Assembly: GCA_019420585.1 (NCBI GenBank)
Contig: JAHZGX010000035.1
Span: forward strand, 1-27,486
Reading direction: 5' to 3'
Length of the DNA: 27,486 nucleotides
DNA from: Prevotellaceae bacterium
GTDB lineage: Bacteria; Bacteroidota; Bacteroidia; Bacteroidales; Bacteroidaceae
The stretch's first letter is position 1. Each line of letters opens with the position of its first letter. The translations under genes were made by a program, and so were the position numbers. The notes beneath the pieces are model-generated. The model did not search any database, was not told the origin of the DNA, and was given only the letters and a program-made list of their open reading frames with translations. Shown here one piece after another: positions 8,439-16,929 of the stretch.

Positions 8439-9608
8439 ATGGCACCCTGTTACCTTCTTTCCGAGACGCTCCTGCGCCGCAACCTGGAACTCATCAGGCA
8501 CGTGGCAGCGGAGAGTGGGGCAGAGATCATACTTGCCTTCAAGGCTTATGCCCTGTGGCGCACGTTCCCCATCATACGTGAGTATGTGAGCCACACCACG
8601 GCCAGCAGCCCTTACGAGGCACGGCTTGCCCTGGAGGAGTTCGGCTCGTTGGCACACACTTACAGCCCTGCCTACACACAGGAGGACTTTCCCGAGATAC
8701 TGCGCTGCAGCGGCCACCTCACTTTCAATTCCCTGTCCCAGTACAGGCAATTTGCCCCGCAGGTACTTTCCTATTCTGACCATAAGGTGAGCATGGGGCT
8801 GCGCGTGAACCCTGAATACAGCGAGATAGAGACGGCGCTCTACAATCCCTGTGCACCGGGAAGCCGCTTCGGGGTGCTTGCCGGAGACTTGCCCGATGTG
8901 CTGCCCGAGGGCATCGAGGGCTTCCACTGCCATTGCCATTGCGAGAGCAGTGCGCTGGCATTGCAGCATACGCTGGTCCATCTGGAGGAGAAGTTCGCCG
9001 GGTGGTTCGGGCAGATAAAGTGGCTCAACCTGGGAGGCGGGCACCTGCTCACGCGCAAGGGCTATGACGTGGAACTCCTTATCGGCACCATACGTTCGCT
9101 CAGGCAGCGTTATCCCCACCTCAGCATCATACTGGAGCCTGGGAGTGCCTTTGGCTGGCAGACGGGATGCCTGGTGTCAAACGTGGTGGATGTGGTTGAG
9201 AACCACGGCGTAAGGACGGCCATCCTCAACGTGTCCTTCACCTGCCACATGCCTGACTGCCTGGAGATGCCTTACCAGCCTGCCGTGCGTGGCGCAGAGA
9301 CTCTCCCACCTGAGCAGGTGTGGCAGGATGCTGCCGACCGTGAGGCGGGGCGACCCGTAGAGGGGTACGTCTACCGCCTGGGCGGCAACAGTTGCCTCAG
9401 CGGTGACTTCATGGACTGCTGGCGGTTCAGTTCCCCGCTGAAGGTGGGCGACGAGGTCATCTTTGAGGACATGCTGCACTACACCACGGTAAAGACCACC
9501 ATGTTCAACGGCATTCCCCACCCTGCCATCATGCTGGAGTGTGCAGATGGCCGGCGGAAACTCTTGCGGGAGTATGGCTATGAGGATTACCGTGACCGTA
9601 TGGACTGA
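8439..9608 (+). CDS. nspC: Carboxynorspermidine/carboxyspermidine decarboxylase
   Basis: This PLP-dependent fold III decarboxylase converts carboxynorspermidine or carboxyspermidine to norspermidine or spermidine, the last step of the alternative polyamine route. Its 389 residues match NspC length. Lys35 in ILAFKAYALW is the expected Schiff-base lysine. HCHCESS (163-170), LNLGGGH (196-202) and EPGSAFG (233-239) line the cofactor phosphate site. NSCLSGD (317-323) contains the catalytic Cys319, and EDMLHYTT (343-350) closes the second subunit's contribution. It begins 4 bases after the PCMD stop, so translation is probably coupled. The partner carboxy(nor)spermidine dehydrogenase is not in this window. 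A strong terminator ends the unit. Confidence 0.93.
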   Translation: MAPCYLLSETLLRRNLELIRHVAAESGAEIILAFKAYALWRTFPIIREYVSHTTASSPYEARLALEEFGSLAHTYSPAYTQEDFPEILRCSGHLTFNSLSQYRQFAPQVLSYSDHKVSMGLRVNPEYSEIETALYNPCAPGSRFGVLAGDLPDVLPEGIEGFHCHCHCESSALALQHTLVHLEEKFAGWFGQIKWLNLGGGHLLTRKGYDVELLIGTIRSLRQRYPHLSIILEPGSAFGWQTGCLVSNVVDVVENHGVRTAILNVSFTCHMPDCLEMPYQPAVRGAETLPPEQVWQDAADREAGRPVEGYVYRLGGNSCLSGDFMDCWRFSSPLKVGDEVIFEDMLHYTTVKTTMFNGIPHPAIMLECADGRRKLLREYGYEDYRDRMD

Positions 9609-9674
9609 AGATAGGCTCCTCTCCCTTCCATAGTTTTTGGTTCCCGGATGATATTCGTGGCAGTGTCCACGGTT

Positions 9675-9714
9675 GCAGGGTGGCAAGTGATTTCTTGCGG
9701 CACCCTGCTTTTTT
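9675..9714 (+). terminator. Intrinsic terminator after nspC
   Basis: GCAGGGTG (9675-9682) pairs with CACCCTGC (9701-9708). An inner CAAG/CTTG stem continues the hairpin, and TTTTTT follows directly. It closes the Omp85-like/PCMD/nspC unit. Confidence 0.88.
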
Positions 9715-9787
9715 ATATGTGTGCCATGAGTCTCCGGGGCGGTCTGTCCGGCCTGAATGGAAAGCAGATTTTCGGACCGCTATTCTG

Positions 9788-9890
9788 TTGCGTCTCTCGC
9801 AACCGCTCAGTTGCGTCCCTCGCAACCGTTCTATTGCGTGCCTCGCAATAGGTCTACTGCGTGCCTCGCAATAGGTCTACTGCGCCAGTA
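9788..9890. repeat. 23-bp tandem repeat array, four units plus a partial, overlapping a stop codon
   Basis: Units start at 9788, 9811, 9834 and 9857, each 23 bases, with a partial unit from 9880. Each begins TTGCG (CTGCG in the fourth) and holds a small inverted repeat: five bases, a pyrimidine-rich five-base spacer, then CGCAA. Units 3 and 4 are almost identical and units 1 and 2 are more diverged, as in a growing minisatellite. The TAG stop of the CotH gene (9877-9879, minus strand) falls inside unit 4, and the gene end (GCGCAGTAG) resembles the unit itself. The array would form a series of hairpins in the 3' end of that mRNA. Confidence 0.85.
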
Positions 9891-12800
9891 GTACCTTGCG
9901 GTGGGTCACGCTGCCATCCCGATGCGTGTGGCGGATGATGTTGATGCCCTTGCGCGGGGAGGGGAGCTGCAGGCCATCGGTGGTGAAATATTCCGTGCGC
10001 ACTATTTCCGATGTGTTGCCTGCCGCCCAAATGCCCGTGGGGTAGGCCGAGTCATCGAAGTTCGCGTCCTCCCCATACAGCCACTCTGCGCTCTCCGAAA
10101 GCCAGTTGGCGTTCCCTATGGTGGGTCTCTTCATGCGGAACACCCTCTTCCCGCCGTCGGGATAGCGGCCCACGCTTTCCACTCCCATGTGCCTCTCATA
10201 GGTCAGCGTGTCGCTCCATGAGTGGTCGGCCGCTGTGAGCATGACCAGGCATCCGTCTTCATTCTTCAGTTTGAACGAGGCATGCAGTTGGTCGATTGCC
10301 TCTTCGTTGTCCATCCATACTATCTTGTGGCCGTGGGCCGGTATGATGGCACAGCCGTCCTCGGCACTGCTTGCCCTGATTACGTGCATGCCCGGGTTGC
10401 CGGTGGAGTTGCTCAGCATCATGCCGGTGAGGTCGATGTCCTCGGCAGTGGTGTTGTAGAGTTCCACCCAGTCGGCCCGCTTGAAGAGGTCGTTCTGGAA
10501 GATGCTGTTTCCCGCGCTCACCTCATTGATGACCACGGGATGCGCGCCTGCGTCGGCCAGGGCTGATGCCTTCAGTGGCTCAAACACGGCCTCCAGCGCC
10601 TCGGGGGCATTCTCCTCCAGGCAGAGGATTCGGTTGGTGGACACCGTCCTGGGATTGTCTTCCATGGTTCTCCAGCCCACGAAGTTGTAGCCGGCGGGGG
10701 CTGAGGCCTCGATGCGTGCGGGTGGGAAGAGGGTGCCGTTGAACCTGCTCAGGGGCACGGGCTGGCCGTTGAGGCGGAACTGAGCCTGTGGGATATTGCT
10801 GTGAAAGGACACTCTCATCCCCTCCGGCAGGTTGAAGTTCTTGCGAAGGTCGTCCATCCGTGCCTTCCTGACCATCTCGCTGGTCATGGCCGTGCGCTGC
10901 TTGTCGAAGGAATACTGCGGGTCACGCTTCTCATAGCCCAGGGCCTTGCCCACCAGGGTGCAGATGCTGTCGCCCACGGCTTGGCACCTGTCCGGCGTGA
11001 ACACGCTTCCGTCCACCAGGCAGAAGGCATCCACGAACTTCCTCTGCCAGGTCTTGTTCCGCTTGGTGTTGTTGTAGATGGTGAGCAGTTCGTTGCTGGT
11101 GTTGCCCTCCAGCAGGCTGAGGGCGTTGGCGTTCCTCCACCCGAAGTCCTGGTCAAGCAGCACCAAGTGGAACCTGCCATCGTCAAGTGAGCGGTATCCC
11201 TTCACGTTGTTGTGGTTGCAGATCCAGTCGTCACACCCGATGTAGGACACTGCTGCCCAGTAGTTGGTGTACTCGTCCATGTCCACCACTTGGCATAGCC
11301 TAACGTATGCGGCCGAGTCCGCTGCGTCGGCCGACAGGGCTACCCAGTTGTCGAAGGCATCCTTGGTGCCGCTGGTCTGCACGTAGCCGTTGGAATATTC
11401 AAAGGCATCCATCCGGTCGTCATCGTAGCCGTAATTGGCTGTGCCATGGTATCTGTTGCTTGGTTCACGCAGGTTGAGTTGGCCAATGTAACTGCCGTTG
11501 AAGAACACGTGCACGGGCTGGTATTCCTGGGCATCCACCATGAACGCGCTGCGGGTGAGCGTCTGCTGCGTGATGACGTCTGCCACGCGCCCTCCTCTGC
11601 TGTCCTCGTTGTCGTTGCCCCCGTTGCGTACCAGTATCTCCTTATATTTGTTGTAGGGCTTGTGTGGGAACAGGCGTGCGTTCAGACTCTTGTCTCCCTC
11701 GTAGGTCTTCGAGGCTTTCAGCTTGAACGATGCCGGGGCAAAGTGGCGGCTCCATCCTCCTGCCACCTTGAATTCGGCTTCCTGGTTGAGCAGTTCTGTG
11801 CCGTCTGGGGTCAGGTATTCCACGTTGACGGGGCGTTCCCAGTCCATGTTCTTGTTGGATTTCCCGTGGTTTCGGCCGCTCACTCCATTGACTCCGTCAA
11901 CGTATACTCCCAGGCTGTCATCGTAGAGATTGCTGGGTGCGGTGAGGATGGAGAGTATGGGCAGGTAATAATCCTTGTCGCTAAGGATATAGGAGCGGCT
12001 TACCACTCTGCTTGGCAGGAAACCGTCGGCAAAGAACGCGAAACGCATGGTGAGGGTGGATGTGATGCGGAATTCTCCGCCTGTGCATGTGAATCCATTT
12101 TGCAGGGTGGGCGTGCTTCCGTCAATGGTATAGCGCAACGTGCAGCCTTCGGGAATGGGCACGTGCATGGTAAACGGCTGGTTGAACAGCCTGGAGTCCG
12201 TGTCCGGTTTGGGAGGGGCAAGGCGTTGCGAGGCAAAGGCAGAGCCTGTGTTTGTGGCTCCGGGAGTGGGATTGCCTGTGGTTCCCCATTGCGTGCCGCC
12301 GTCGGTGGTGCGTGCATAGGAGCAGCGTGAGGTAGGCAGTGGGTAGGTTACAGACGAGATGACCTTGCCGTCGCGGTCGGAAAGGAGTACGGTGCCGCCG
12401 TCATTCGAGAGTTTGAGGCGCACCTGCCTGTCTGCCGTCATTCCGTATGTGCCATCGTCCTTGTGGTGGCCGAAGAATAAGGTCTTGTAGCCCTTGGCTG
12501 GTACCACACCGGCTTCCTGCGTCAGTTGGAACTGGCAGGGAGTGCCGGCGTCAACGCTCAGCCAGAGGCCGGAGAGCGGAATGCGCTTGTCGGTTGGGTT
12601 GTACAGTTCTATCCAACTGCCGTAGTTGAATGACCAGTCGACATACTGGTCAACGTTGCGTACCTGCACTTCGTTGATTGTGAGACAGGCAGGGTCGGCA
12701 TCTTCATCGGCCTCCTCATAATAATCCGGCTCCACGCTCATCCCGCAGTCATAGAACATGCCGCCCCAGTTCTGCTGTATGTAGGTGGCTATTACGTTGT

Positions 12801-13833
12801 TTCCCTTTTGAAGGAGGTGCTCGGGGATGGGGATGCTCATGTAGTTCTTCCCGTCTGTCCACCCTTGGTCGGAATCCACCAAGTGGCCGTTCACATACAC
12901 CCGGTAGCAGTCATCATGGCACACCTTGAGCGTATACCTTGCCCGCTTGTCCACCTCATCGAGCGTGAAGTCACGTCTGACCCATAGGTTGGTGTTGTCT
13001 CCACCCGGCCATTCGCTGCGTATCTCGGGCATGTAGCCTGCATTTCCGATGGGCATGTCCATGGCCTGCCACATGGAGTCATCATAGTCTGGCCGTGTCC
13101 AGGAAAGGGTTTCCGTGCGCCCCTCAATCTTCATGTCCTTGATTCTCTTGCCTGTTGCAGGGTCGGCATAGTAGCACCAGTTGAAGTAGGACGTGCCTTG
13201 CCATAGGTTCTTGCGTGCCGTCTGGTCATAAATCCGGATATTGGAAATCCTTATGACTGTGCTGTCCTCTGTGGTTGGGAATCGGAAATCCAGTTTGGCG
13301 TTTATGATTTCTTTTCCCGTGAGATTGGACTTGGTGAGCGTTTTTGGCTCGTCTGCAACCAAGTCGGCACTCGCTTTGCCCAGGCTGTTGTCATCCCGGT
13401 CACCTTGACTTACCGTAAACGTGGCACCGGGTATATTGCGGTTGGCCAGCAACGTGGCTCTTATCTGATATTTGTGGCCGGGGTCTATCGTGATGGGGGC
13501 ATGGAACTGCAGCCGTGCATTCTCGGCAGTCCTTGCCGCGGTGGGCATGGTAACCACATACACGTCGCCTGCCAGCGCCTCATGGAGTTGCTCCCATCCG
13601 TGAATGTTGCTTTCGATATTGTTGAAGTTCCCGTTGTATCCTCCCTCATGGTTGATAATCACTCTTCCTTCCCAGTTCTTGTTGAACCCCATGGGAAGGA
13701 ACTCTCTGCTGTTGCCGTAGGTTGAGGATAGGATTTCTCGGGCTGTGCCTGTCCTTGCTGTTTCCTGTGCGTGTGCATACAGGGTGCAAAGGGCAATTGC
13801 CAAGGCACAAAGTGACTTTCTTGTCATGTTCAT
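9877..13833 (-). CDS. Large secreted CotH-kinase / lamin-tail / chitobiase-C multidomain protein
   Basis: This is a 1318-residue exported protein. A signal peptide ends near residue 22 (LYAHA). A beta jelly roll follows (about 240-370) like those of beta-galactosidases and sialate esterases. Then come a first lamin-tail domain (about 385-525), a chitobiase C-terminal-like domain (about 545-617, with RYTIDGSTPT), a CotH domain (about 625-960), a second lamin-tail domain (about 1098-1245) and a short C-terminal sandwich typical of Prevotella secreted proteins. The CotH part has the kinase-like LLDQDFGWRN (892-901) and the conserved D-W-x-x-N-x-N cluster (869-876). CotH proteins of spore coats phosphorylate serine; in Bacteroidales their target is not known. 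I chose the first Met; the third codon is an alternative. A -33/-7 promoter lies just upstream. Confidence 0.85.
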   Translation of the reverse strand: MNMTRKSLCALAIALCTLYAHAQETARTGTAREILSSTYGNSREFLPMGFNKNWEGRVIINHEGGYNGNFNNIESNIHGWEQLHEALAGDVYVVTMPTAARTAENARLQFHAPITIDPGHKYQIRATLLANRNIPGATFTVSQGDRDDNSLGKASADLVADEPKTLTKSNLTGKEIINAKLDFRFPTTEDSTVIRISNIRIYDQTARKNLWQGTSYFNWCYYADPATGKRIKDMKIEGRTETLSWTRPDYDDSMWQAMDMPIGNAGYMPEIRSEWPGGDNTNLWVRRDFTLDEVDKRARYTLKVCHDDCYRVYVNGHLVDSDQGWTDGKNYMSIPIPEHLLQKGNNVIATYIQQNWGGMFYDCGMSVEPDYYEEADEDADPACLTINEVQVRNVDQYVDWSFNYGSWIELYNPTDKRIPLSGLWLSVDAGTPCQFQLTQEAGVVPAKGYKTLFFGHHKDDGTYGMTADRQVRLKLSNDGGTVLLSDRDGKVISSVTYPLPTSRCSYARTTDGGTQWGTTGNPTPGATNTGSAFASQRLAPPKPDTDSRLFNQPFTMHVPIPEGCTLRYTIDGSTPTLQNGFTCTGGEFRITSTLTMRFAFFADGFLPSRVVSRSYILSDKDYYLPILSILTAPSNLYDDSLGVYVDGVNGVSGRNHGKSNKNMDWERPVNVEYLTPDGTELLNQEAEFKVAGGWSRHFAPASFKLKASKTYEGDKSLNARLFPHKPYNKYKEILVRNGGNDNEDSRGGRVADVITQQTLTRSAFMVDAQEYQPVHVFFNGSYIGQLNLREPSNRYHGTANYGYDDDRMDAFEYSNGYVQTSGTKDAFDNWVALSADAADSAAYVRLCQVVDMDEYTNYWAAVSYIGCDDWICNHNNVKGYRSLDDGRFHLVLLDQDFGWRNANALSLLEGNTSNELLTIYNNTKRNKTWQRKFVDAFCLVDGSVFTPDRCQAVGDSICTLVGKALGYEKRDPQYSFDKQRTAMTSEMVRKARMDDLRKNFNLPEGMRVSFHSNIPQAQFRLNGQPVPLSRFNGTLFPPARIEASAPAGYNFVGWRTMEDNPRTVSTNRILCLEENAPEALEAVFEPLKASALADAGAHPVVINEVSAGNSIFQNDLFKRADWVELYNTTAEDIDLTGMMLSNSTGNPGMHVIRASSAEDGCAIIPAHGHKIVWMDNEEAIDQLHASFKLKNEDGCLVMLTAADHSWSDTLTYERHMGVESVGRYPDGGKRVFRMKRPTIGNANWLSESAEWLYGEDANFDDSAYPTGIWAAGNTSEIVRTEYFTTDGLQLPSPRKGINIIRHTHRDGSVTHRKVLLAQ

Positions 13834-13875
13834 TAGGTAAACTTGTACTTTCTTGCAGTTCTTGAATCGTGTGTG

Positions 13876-13906
13876 TAAAGGTACAACTTATTTCTTTCTT
13901 GCACAA
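13876..13906 (-). promoter_or_regulatory. Promoter of the CotH/lamin-tail gene
   Basis: On the minus strand the -7 box is TACCTTTA (13883 to 13876). TTGTG (from 13906) is the -33 element with a 20-base spacer. Transcription would start near 13870, leaving a leader of about 36 bases. Confidence 0.5.
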
Positions 13907-13910
13907 GGGA

Positions 13911-14258
13911 ATCGCTGAGCATCCTCCAGCCTCTCCTCCTGCCTTCTATTCCCTTTGAAGTGCTTCTCTTCCTTTTTGGAAGTATCTTTAACTAAAGCCC
14001 TCTGCTTCCTTGAGTTAAGGCCTTGATTAAGTCTGTGCCTTTGCTCGCGTCAATGAAGCCTCTTCCTGTTCTGTCACTTCAGGCCAAGCCATCCGCTGAT
14101 CTTGTCACCGCAGATTCTCTGGCCTATATGGCAGCATCCCCAACTGATTGAAACTACCACAAAAGAAGTAATAGGGTATGGCAAGGCATTATAATGCGGA
14201 ACTCGGCTGAGCACCATCATGACCATGATGTGGCTTAGATATATACCCAAAGACTTGC
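13911..14258. other. Gene-free stretch with one imperfect palindrome
   Basis: No open frame here looks like a protein. The only structure seen is an imperfect inverted repeat at about 14206-14237, centred on CATCATGACCATGATG. No T-run follows it. The stretch is the 5' flank of the CotH gene on one side and leads into the 21-bp array on the other. Confidence 0.5.
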
Positions 14259-14363
14259 TTGCGCTCGTATTTTAGTCATTTGCGCTCGTAACTGACTTGT
14301 TTGCGATTGCATCTCAGTCATTTGCGATTCTGTTTTACTTGTTTACGATGCCGTTTGTGCTTG
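14259..14363. repeat. 21-bp tandem repeat array, five units
   Basis: Units start at 14259, 14280, 14301, 14322 and 14343, each exactly 21 bases and beginning TTGCG (TTACG in the last). Odd and even units differ in their ends: 1 and 3 end in AGTCAT, while 2 and 4 end in ACTTGT. The array therefore also has a 42-base period, suggesting an older duplication of a two-unit block. It starts 30 bases after the EamA stop codon on that gene's 3' side. The unit start TTGCG and the placement 3' of a minus-strand gene are shared with the 9788-9890 array. The 21-base period is close to two DNA turns. Confidence 0.8.
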
Positions 14364-14392
14364 TTCTATTTTTGTTTTAATGCTGTTGCGAT

Positions 14393-15319
14393 TCAGGTGC
14401 GAGGGACTTTTATTCGTGCTTTCTTCCGGGTTTTGGACAGAATCTTGTCCTTGGCGACAACGAGGGTGACGGCAAGGATGATGAGGAGAATGCCGCAGGC
14501 GCTACGGGGAGAGATGGATTCGGAGAAGACGGTGACACCTACAAATACGGCTGTGATGGGTTCCATTGCACCCAAAATAGCGGTTTCTGTGGAACCGATA
14601 TGCTGGATGGCTACTCCCGTAAGTGCTAATGACAGGGTCGTGGGAAAGATGGCGGAACCAAGGGAAAGCAACCAATGGTAACCATGAGGTACGGACAAGT
14701 GGCCGTGGATGCTTACACCGGCAATGAGCAAAAGGCTTCCCATGGCCAGAACATAAAAGGTGGCTTTGGCCGAGGGCATGCCTTTGACGGCTCCCTTATT
14801 TATATATATAAGGTATAGGGCATAGGCAAGAGCAGAGGATATGACCATGACGATTCCCGAGGCCGATACATGTGCGTTTCCGGAATTGCCGGTTCCGCTG
14901 AGGATGACAATGCCGAGAGTGGCAAGCAGCAGGCACAGCCCCACCAGCCAGTGCATGTGCTCGCCGTAGATGACAGCCATGAGCAGGGCTGTGAGAATGG
15001 GGTAGACAAAGAGGACGGTGCTGGCTATTCCTGCATCCATAAGGGTGTAAGCAAGATAGAGCAGTACGGATGAACCTGCCATGAGCATACCCAGGACGAA
15101 GAGCGCAATGCCCTCATGCCAATTGATTTTCAGACTCAGTCCCTGTTTGTATGCCATAATCATGAGCAGAGGGAGTGAAAGCAAATATCTGAAGAGCAGT
15201 ATTGACCATGCGTCCATGCCTTCTGCATAGAGCGGAAGAGCGAAGAGAGGGTTCAATCCATAAAAGCCTGCAGCAAGTATGCCTGCCGTATATCCAAGTC
15301 TTCGTTTCGTGTATCTCAT
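14393..15319 (-). CDS. EamA/DMT-superfamily permease
   Basis: This is an inner-membrane transporter of 308 residues with about ten membrane segments arranged as two EamA repeats, an expected length for the drug/metabolite transporter superfamily. The first repeat ends around YPILTALLMAVIYGEH and the second around MEPITAVFVGVTVFSESI. These matching Pro-containing segments followed by an acidic residue are the family's signature. Members export amino acids, nucleobases or other small metabolites; the substrate cannot be read. A basic tail (KTRKKARIK) lies in the cytosol. It lies downstream of ompA on the same strand but is separated by ompA's terminator. No good -33/-7 promoter was found in the 90 bases between, so it may depend on readthrough. 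Confidence 0.88.
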   Translation of the reverse strand: MRYTKRRLGYTAGILAAGFYGLNPLFALPLYAEGMDAWSILLFRYLLSLPLLMIMAYKQGLSLKINWHEGIALFVLGMLMAGSSVLLYLAYTLMDAGIASTVLFVYPILTALLMAVIYGEHMHWLVGLCLLLATLGIVILSGTGNSGNAHVSASGIVMVISSALAYALYLIYINKGAVKGMPSAKATFYVLAMGSLLLIAGVSIHGHLSVPHGYHWLLSLGSAIFPTTLSLALTGVAIQHIGSTETAILGAMEPITAVFVGVTVFSESISPRSACGILLIILAVTLVVAKDKILSKTRKKARIKVPRT

Positions 15320-15407
15320 CTTGTTTCAGAGTTCTTCTGTTGCTTGCCCGATGGGTATCATCAGCCAGGTCCTGTTGTAGTCCTTGCTCTTTCTTCTTTT
15401 GTCTTGG

Positions 15408-15447
15408 TAAAGAAAGAGAGGGACTCCGCTTTCGCGGAATCCCTCTC
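15408..15447 (-). terminator. Intrinsic terminator after ompA
   Basis: On the minus strand a 14-bp stem (15447-15434 with 15429-15416, one G-U pair) closes a GAAA tetraloop and is followed by TTTCTTT. It is a strong terminator 23 bases after the ompA stop. Confidence 0.88.
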
Positions 15448-15470
15448 CGTATTAGTATGTTGGTGGTTGT

Positions 15471-16562
15471 TTACTTTACGCGAACGTAAACCACGCGGTT
15501 AGAACTATCGCTTTCTGCACCATGAGCAGTTGCGCTTACCACCTTGATGCCACGAGCCTCAAGATACTTCTTCACCTCGTCTGCACGCTTCTGAGAAAGT
15601 TTCTTGTTGTATGCCTTAGCACCCTCGGGTGAAGCATAAGCGTCCAAAGATACAGTTGCGTTGGCAGGAACATCGTTCAAGGTAGCCTTGGCTGTGCCGG
15701 TCAGGATGCTCTTGTTCTGAGCGAACTCAACAATGTAAGTGTTGCCTACATTCTTGGTAACTTCAACGCGAACTTCCTTAATCTTCTCTACGGGCTTCTC
15801 GACAATCTTCTCAATGGTCTTCTCAATCACAACAGGCTCAACTGTGGTGAAGTGATGACTCTTGTTGGAAGTCTTGAAGTGGTAAGTCACACCTGCTGTA
15901 ACCTGGAAGGTGGCAGCATGAGTGAACTGTCCGCAACCGCTGTGGTTGTCACAACCCCACATGTCTTTGGGGCCAATGTACTTGCCGGTATTGCCACCGT
16001 CTGTCTCGTTGGCGTGAGTCATGTCAAACACAACGGCAGGCTTAACGCTCAGAGTCCATGCCTTCTTTTCACCTAAGTTGAAATCAAAGTCAATGCCCAA
16101 CTTGGATACGGCTGCATTGCGGAAGTTCTGGTCGTGATTGTAGTAGCACCCGTCAGGATAGAAATAGTGCATGTAACCAATACCGAACTTGGGGCTAATC
16201 TCGAACAGGCGAGGTGCACCCTTGTAACCACCGAACCAGTTCATCAAATTCACCTTGGCCAGCATGGCTGCTGTTACGTTGTCCACTACACTGGCAGAGT
16301 GTGACACGTTCCAGTTGCTCCAGTTGTTGAATCCGGCCTGTACTTCAGCCTGCAGCGAAAATACAGGAGTAATACCTTTGGTTAACTGGATAGCAGCAAT
16401 ACCACCATGGGGCTTGTCAAAGTCATGCAAGTTGGTTGTGATACCACCGTCAACGCCGATTGACCAGTTGTCAAAGAAGCGGTGACCGCTCACGTTGTAC
16501 TGAGCACTTGCGCTGATTGCCATCACAAAGAAGGCAATTACCAAAGAAGTAATCTTTTTCAT
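15471..16562 (-). CDS. OmpA-family outer-membrane protein
   Basis: This is a 363-residue envelope protein. A signal peptide ends at about residue 20 (MAISASA). Residues about 28-230 form an OmpA-like transmembrane barrel with many aromatic girdle residues. Then comes a periplasmic linker of Glu-Lys repeats (about 245-270, with IEKTIEKIVEKPVEKIKEV). The C-terminal OmpA domain (about 272-363) would bind peptidoglycan; its core motif is DAYASPEGAKAYNKKLSQKR. The canonical Asp-x-x-Gly is replaced by the Ala-Ser-Pro-Glu-Gly form common in Bacteroidales. A dedicated promoter, a leader of about 90 bases and a strong terminator suggest an abundant, monocistronic product. Codon use appears well adapted to that. 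Confidence 0.93.
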   Translation of the reverse strand: MKKITSLVIAFFVMAISASAQYNVSGHRFFDNWSIGVDGGITTNLHDFDKPHGGIAAIQLTKGITPVFSLQAEVQAGFNNWSNWNVSHSASVVDNVTAAMLAKVNLMNWFGGYKGAPRLFEISPKFGIGYMHYFYPDGCYYNHDQNFRNAAVSKLGIDFDFNLGEKKAWTLSVKPAVVFDMTHANETDGGNTGKYIGPKDMWGCDNHSGCGQFTHAATFQVTAGVTYHFKTSNKSHHFTTVEPVVIEKTIEKIVEKPVEKIKEVRVEVTKNVGNTYIVEFAQNKSILTGTAKATLNDVPANATVSLDAYASPEGAKAYNKKLSQKRADEVKKYLEARGIKVVSATAHGAESDSSNRVVYVRVK

Positions 16563-16658
16563 TTCCGATCTATTTTAAAGATTAGACATTAATTTTTTTT
16601 CTCTCTCCCAATAATTCTTGTTTGTTCGATTGGCTCTCTTGCCTACGTTTTTATGCTG

Positions 16659-16689
16659 CAAAGTTAGATTATTATTTTAATTGCCAAAA
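16659..16689 (-). promoter_or_regulatory. Promoter of ompA
   Basis: On the minus strand TAACTTTG (16666 to 16659) is an exact -7 box. TTTTGG (16689 to 16684) is the -33 element with a spacer of about 17-18 bases. The predicted start near 16652 leaves a leader of about 90 bases, AT-rich and with pyrimidine tracts. The rest of the gap to the next gene (16690-16929) shows no gene or clear structure. Confidence 0.65.
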
Positions 16690-16929
16690 GAAAAACCTGT
16701 CTTTTTTTAGAGGTTGCCTATGAAGTTTTCTGCTTAATCAATGGGTTTTGTTCCATTTGTAAGTTCTTTTATCCTTTTATGACGCAATGGCTTTTTCCTG
16801 CGCTTGAGATGGTGTCTTTTGTGAAGGGTAATAACAATGCAGAATCTGGAACTCTATGCCAGACCTCTTGCTCACAGTTTCTGCCGTAGTTTTCTTAAGC
16901 ACTCAATTATATATTATGTATCATTGCCA

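Noticed and set aside
9529..9825. A 98-codon minus-strand frame running through the 23-bp array and past the nspC end
   Set aside because: It reads repeat sequence and the nspC terminator, so it is not a plausible gene.
9788..9890. A CRISPR array was considered for the tandem repeats
   Set aside because: There are no unique spacers between repeats, the units abut directly, and no cas genes are present; the same applies to 14259-14363.
11446..12330. A 294-codon plus-strand frame
   Set aside because: It is antisense to the CotH/lamin-tail gene, with no start signal or domain.
14206..14237. Imperfect palindrome around CATCATGACCATGATG as a terminator
   Set aside because: No T-run on either strand and several mismatches; kept only as a note in the intergenic entry.
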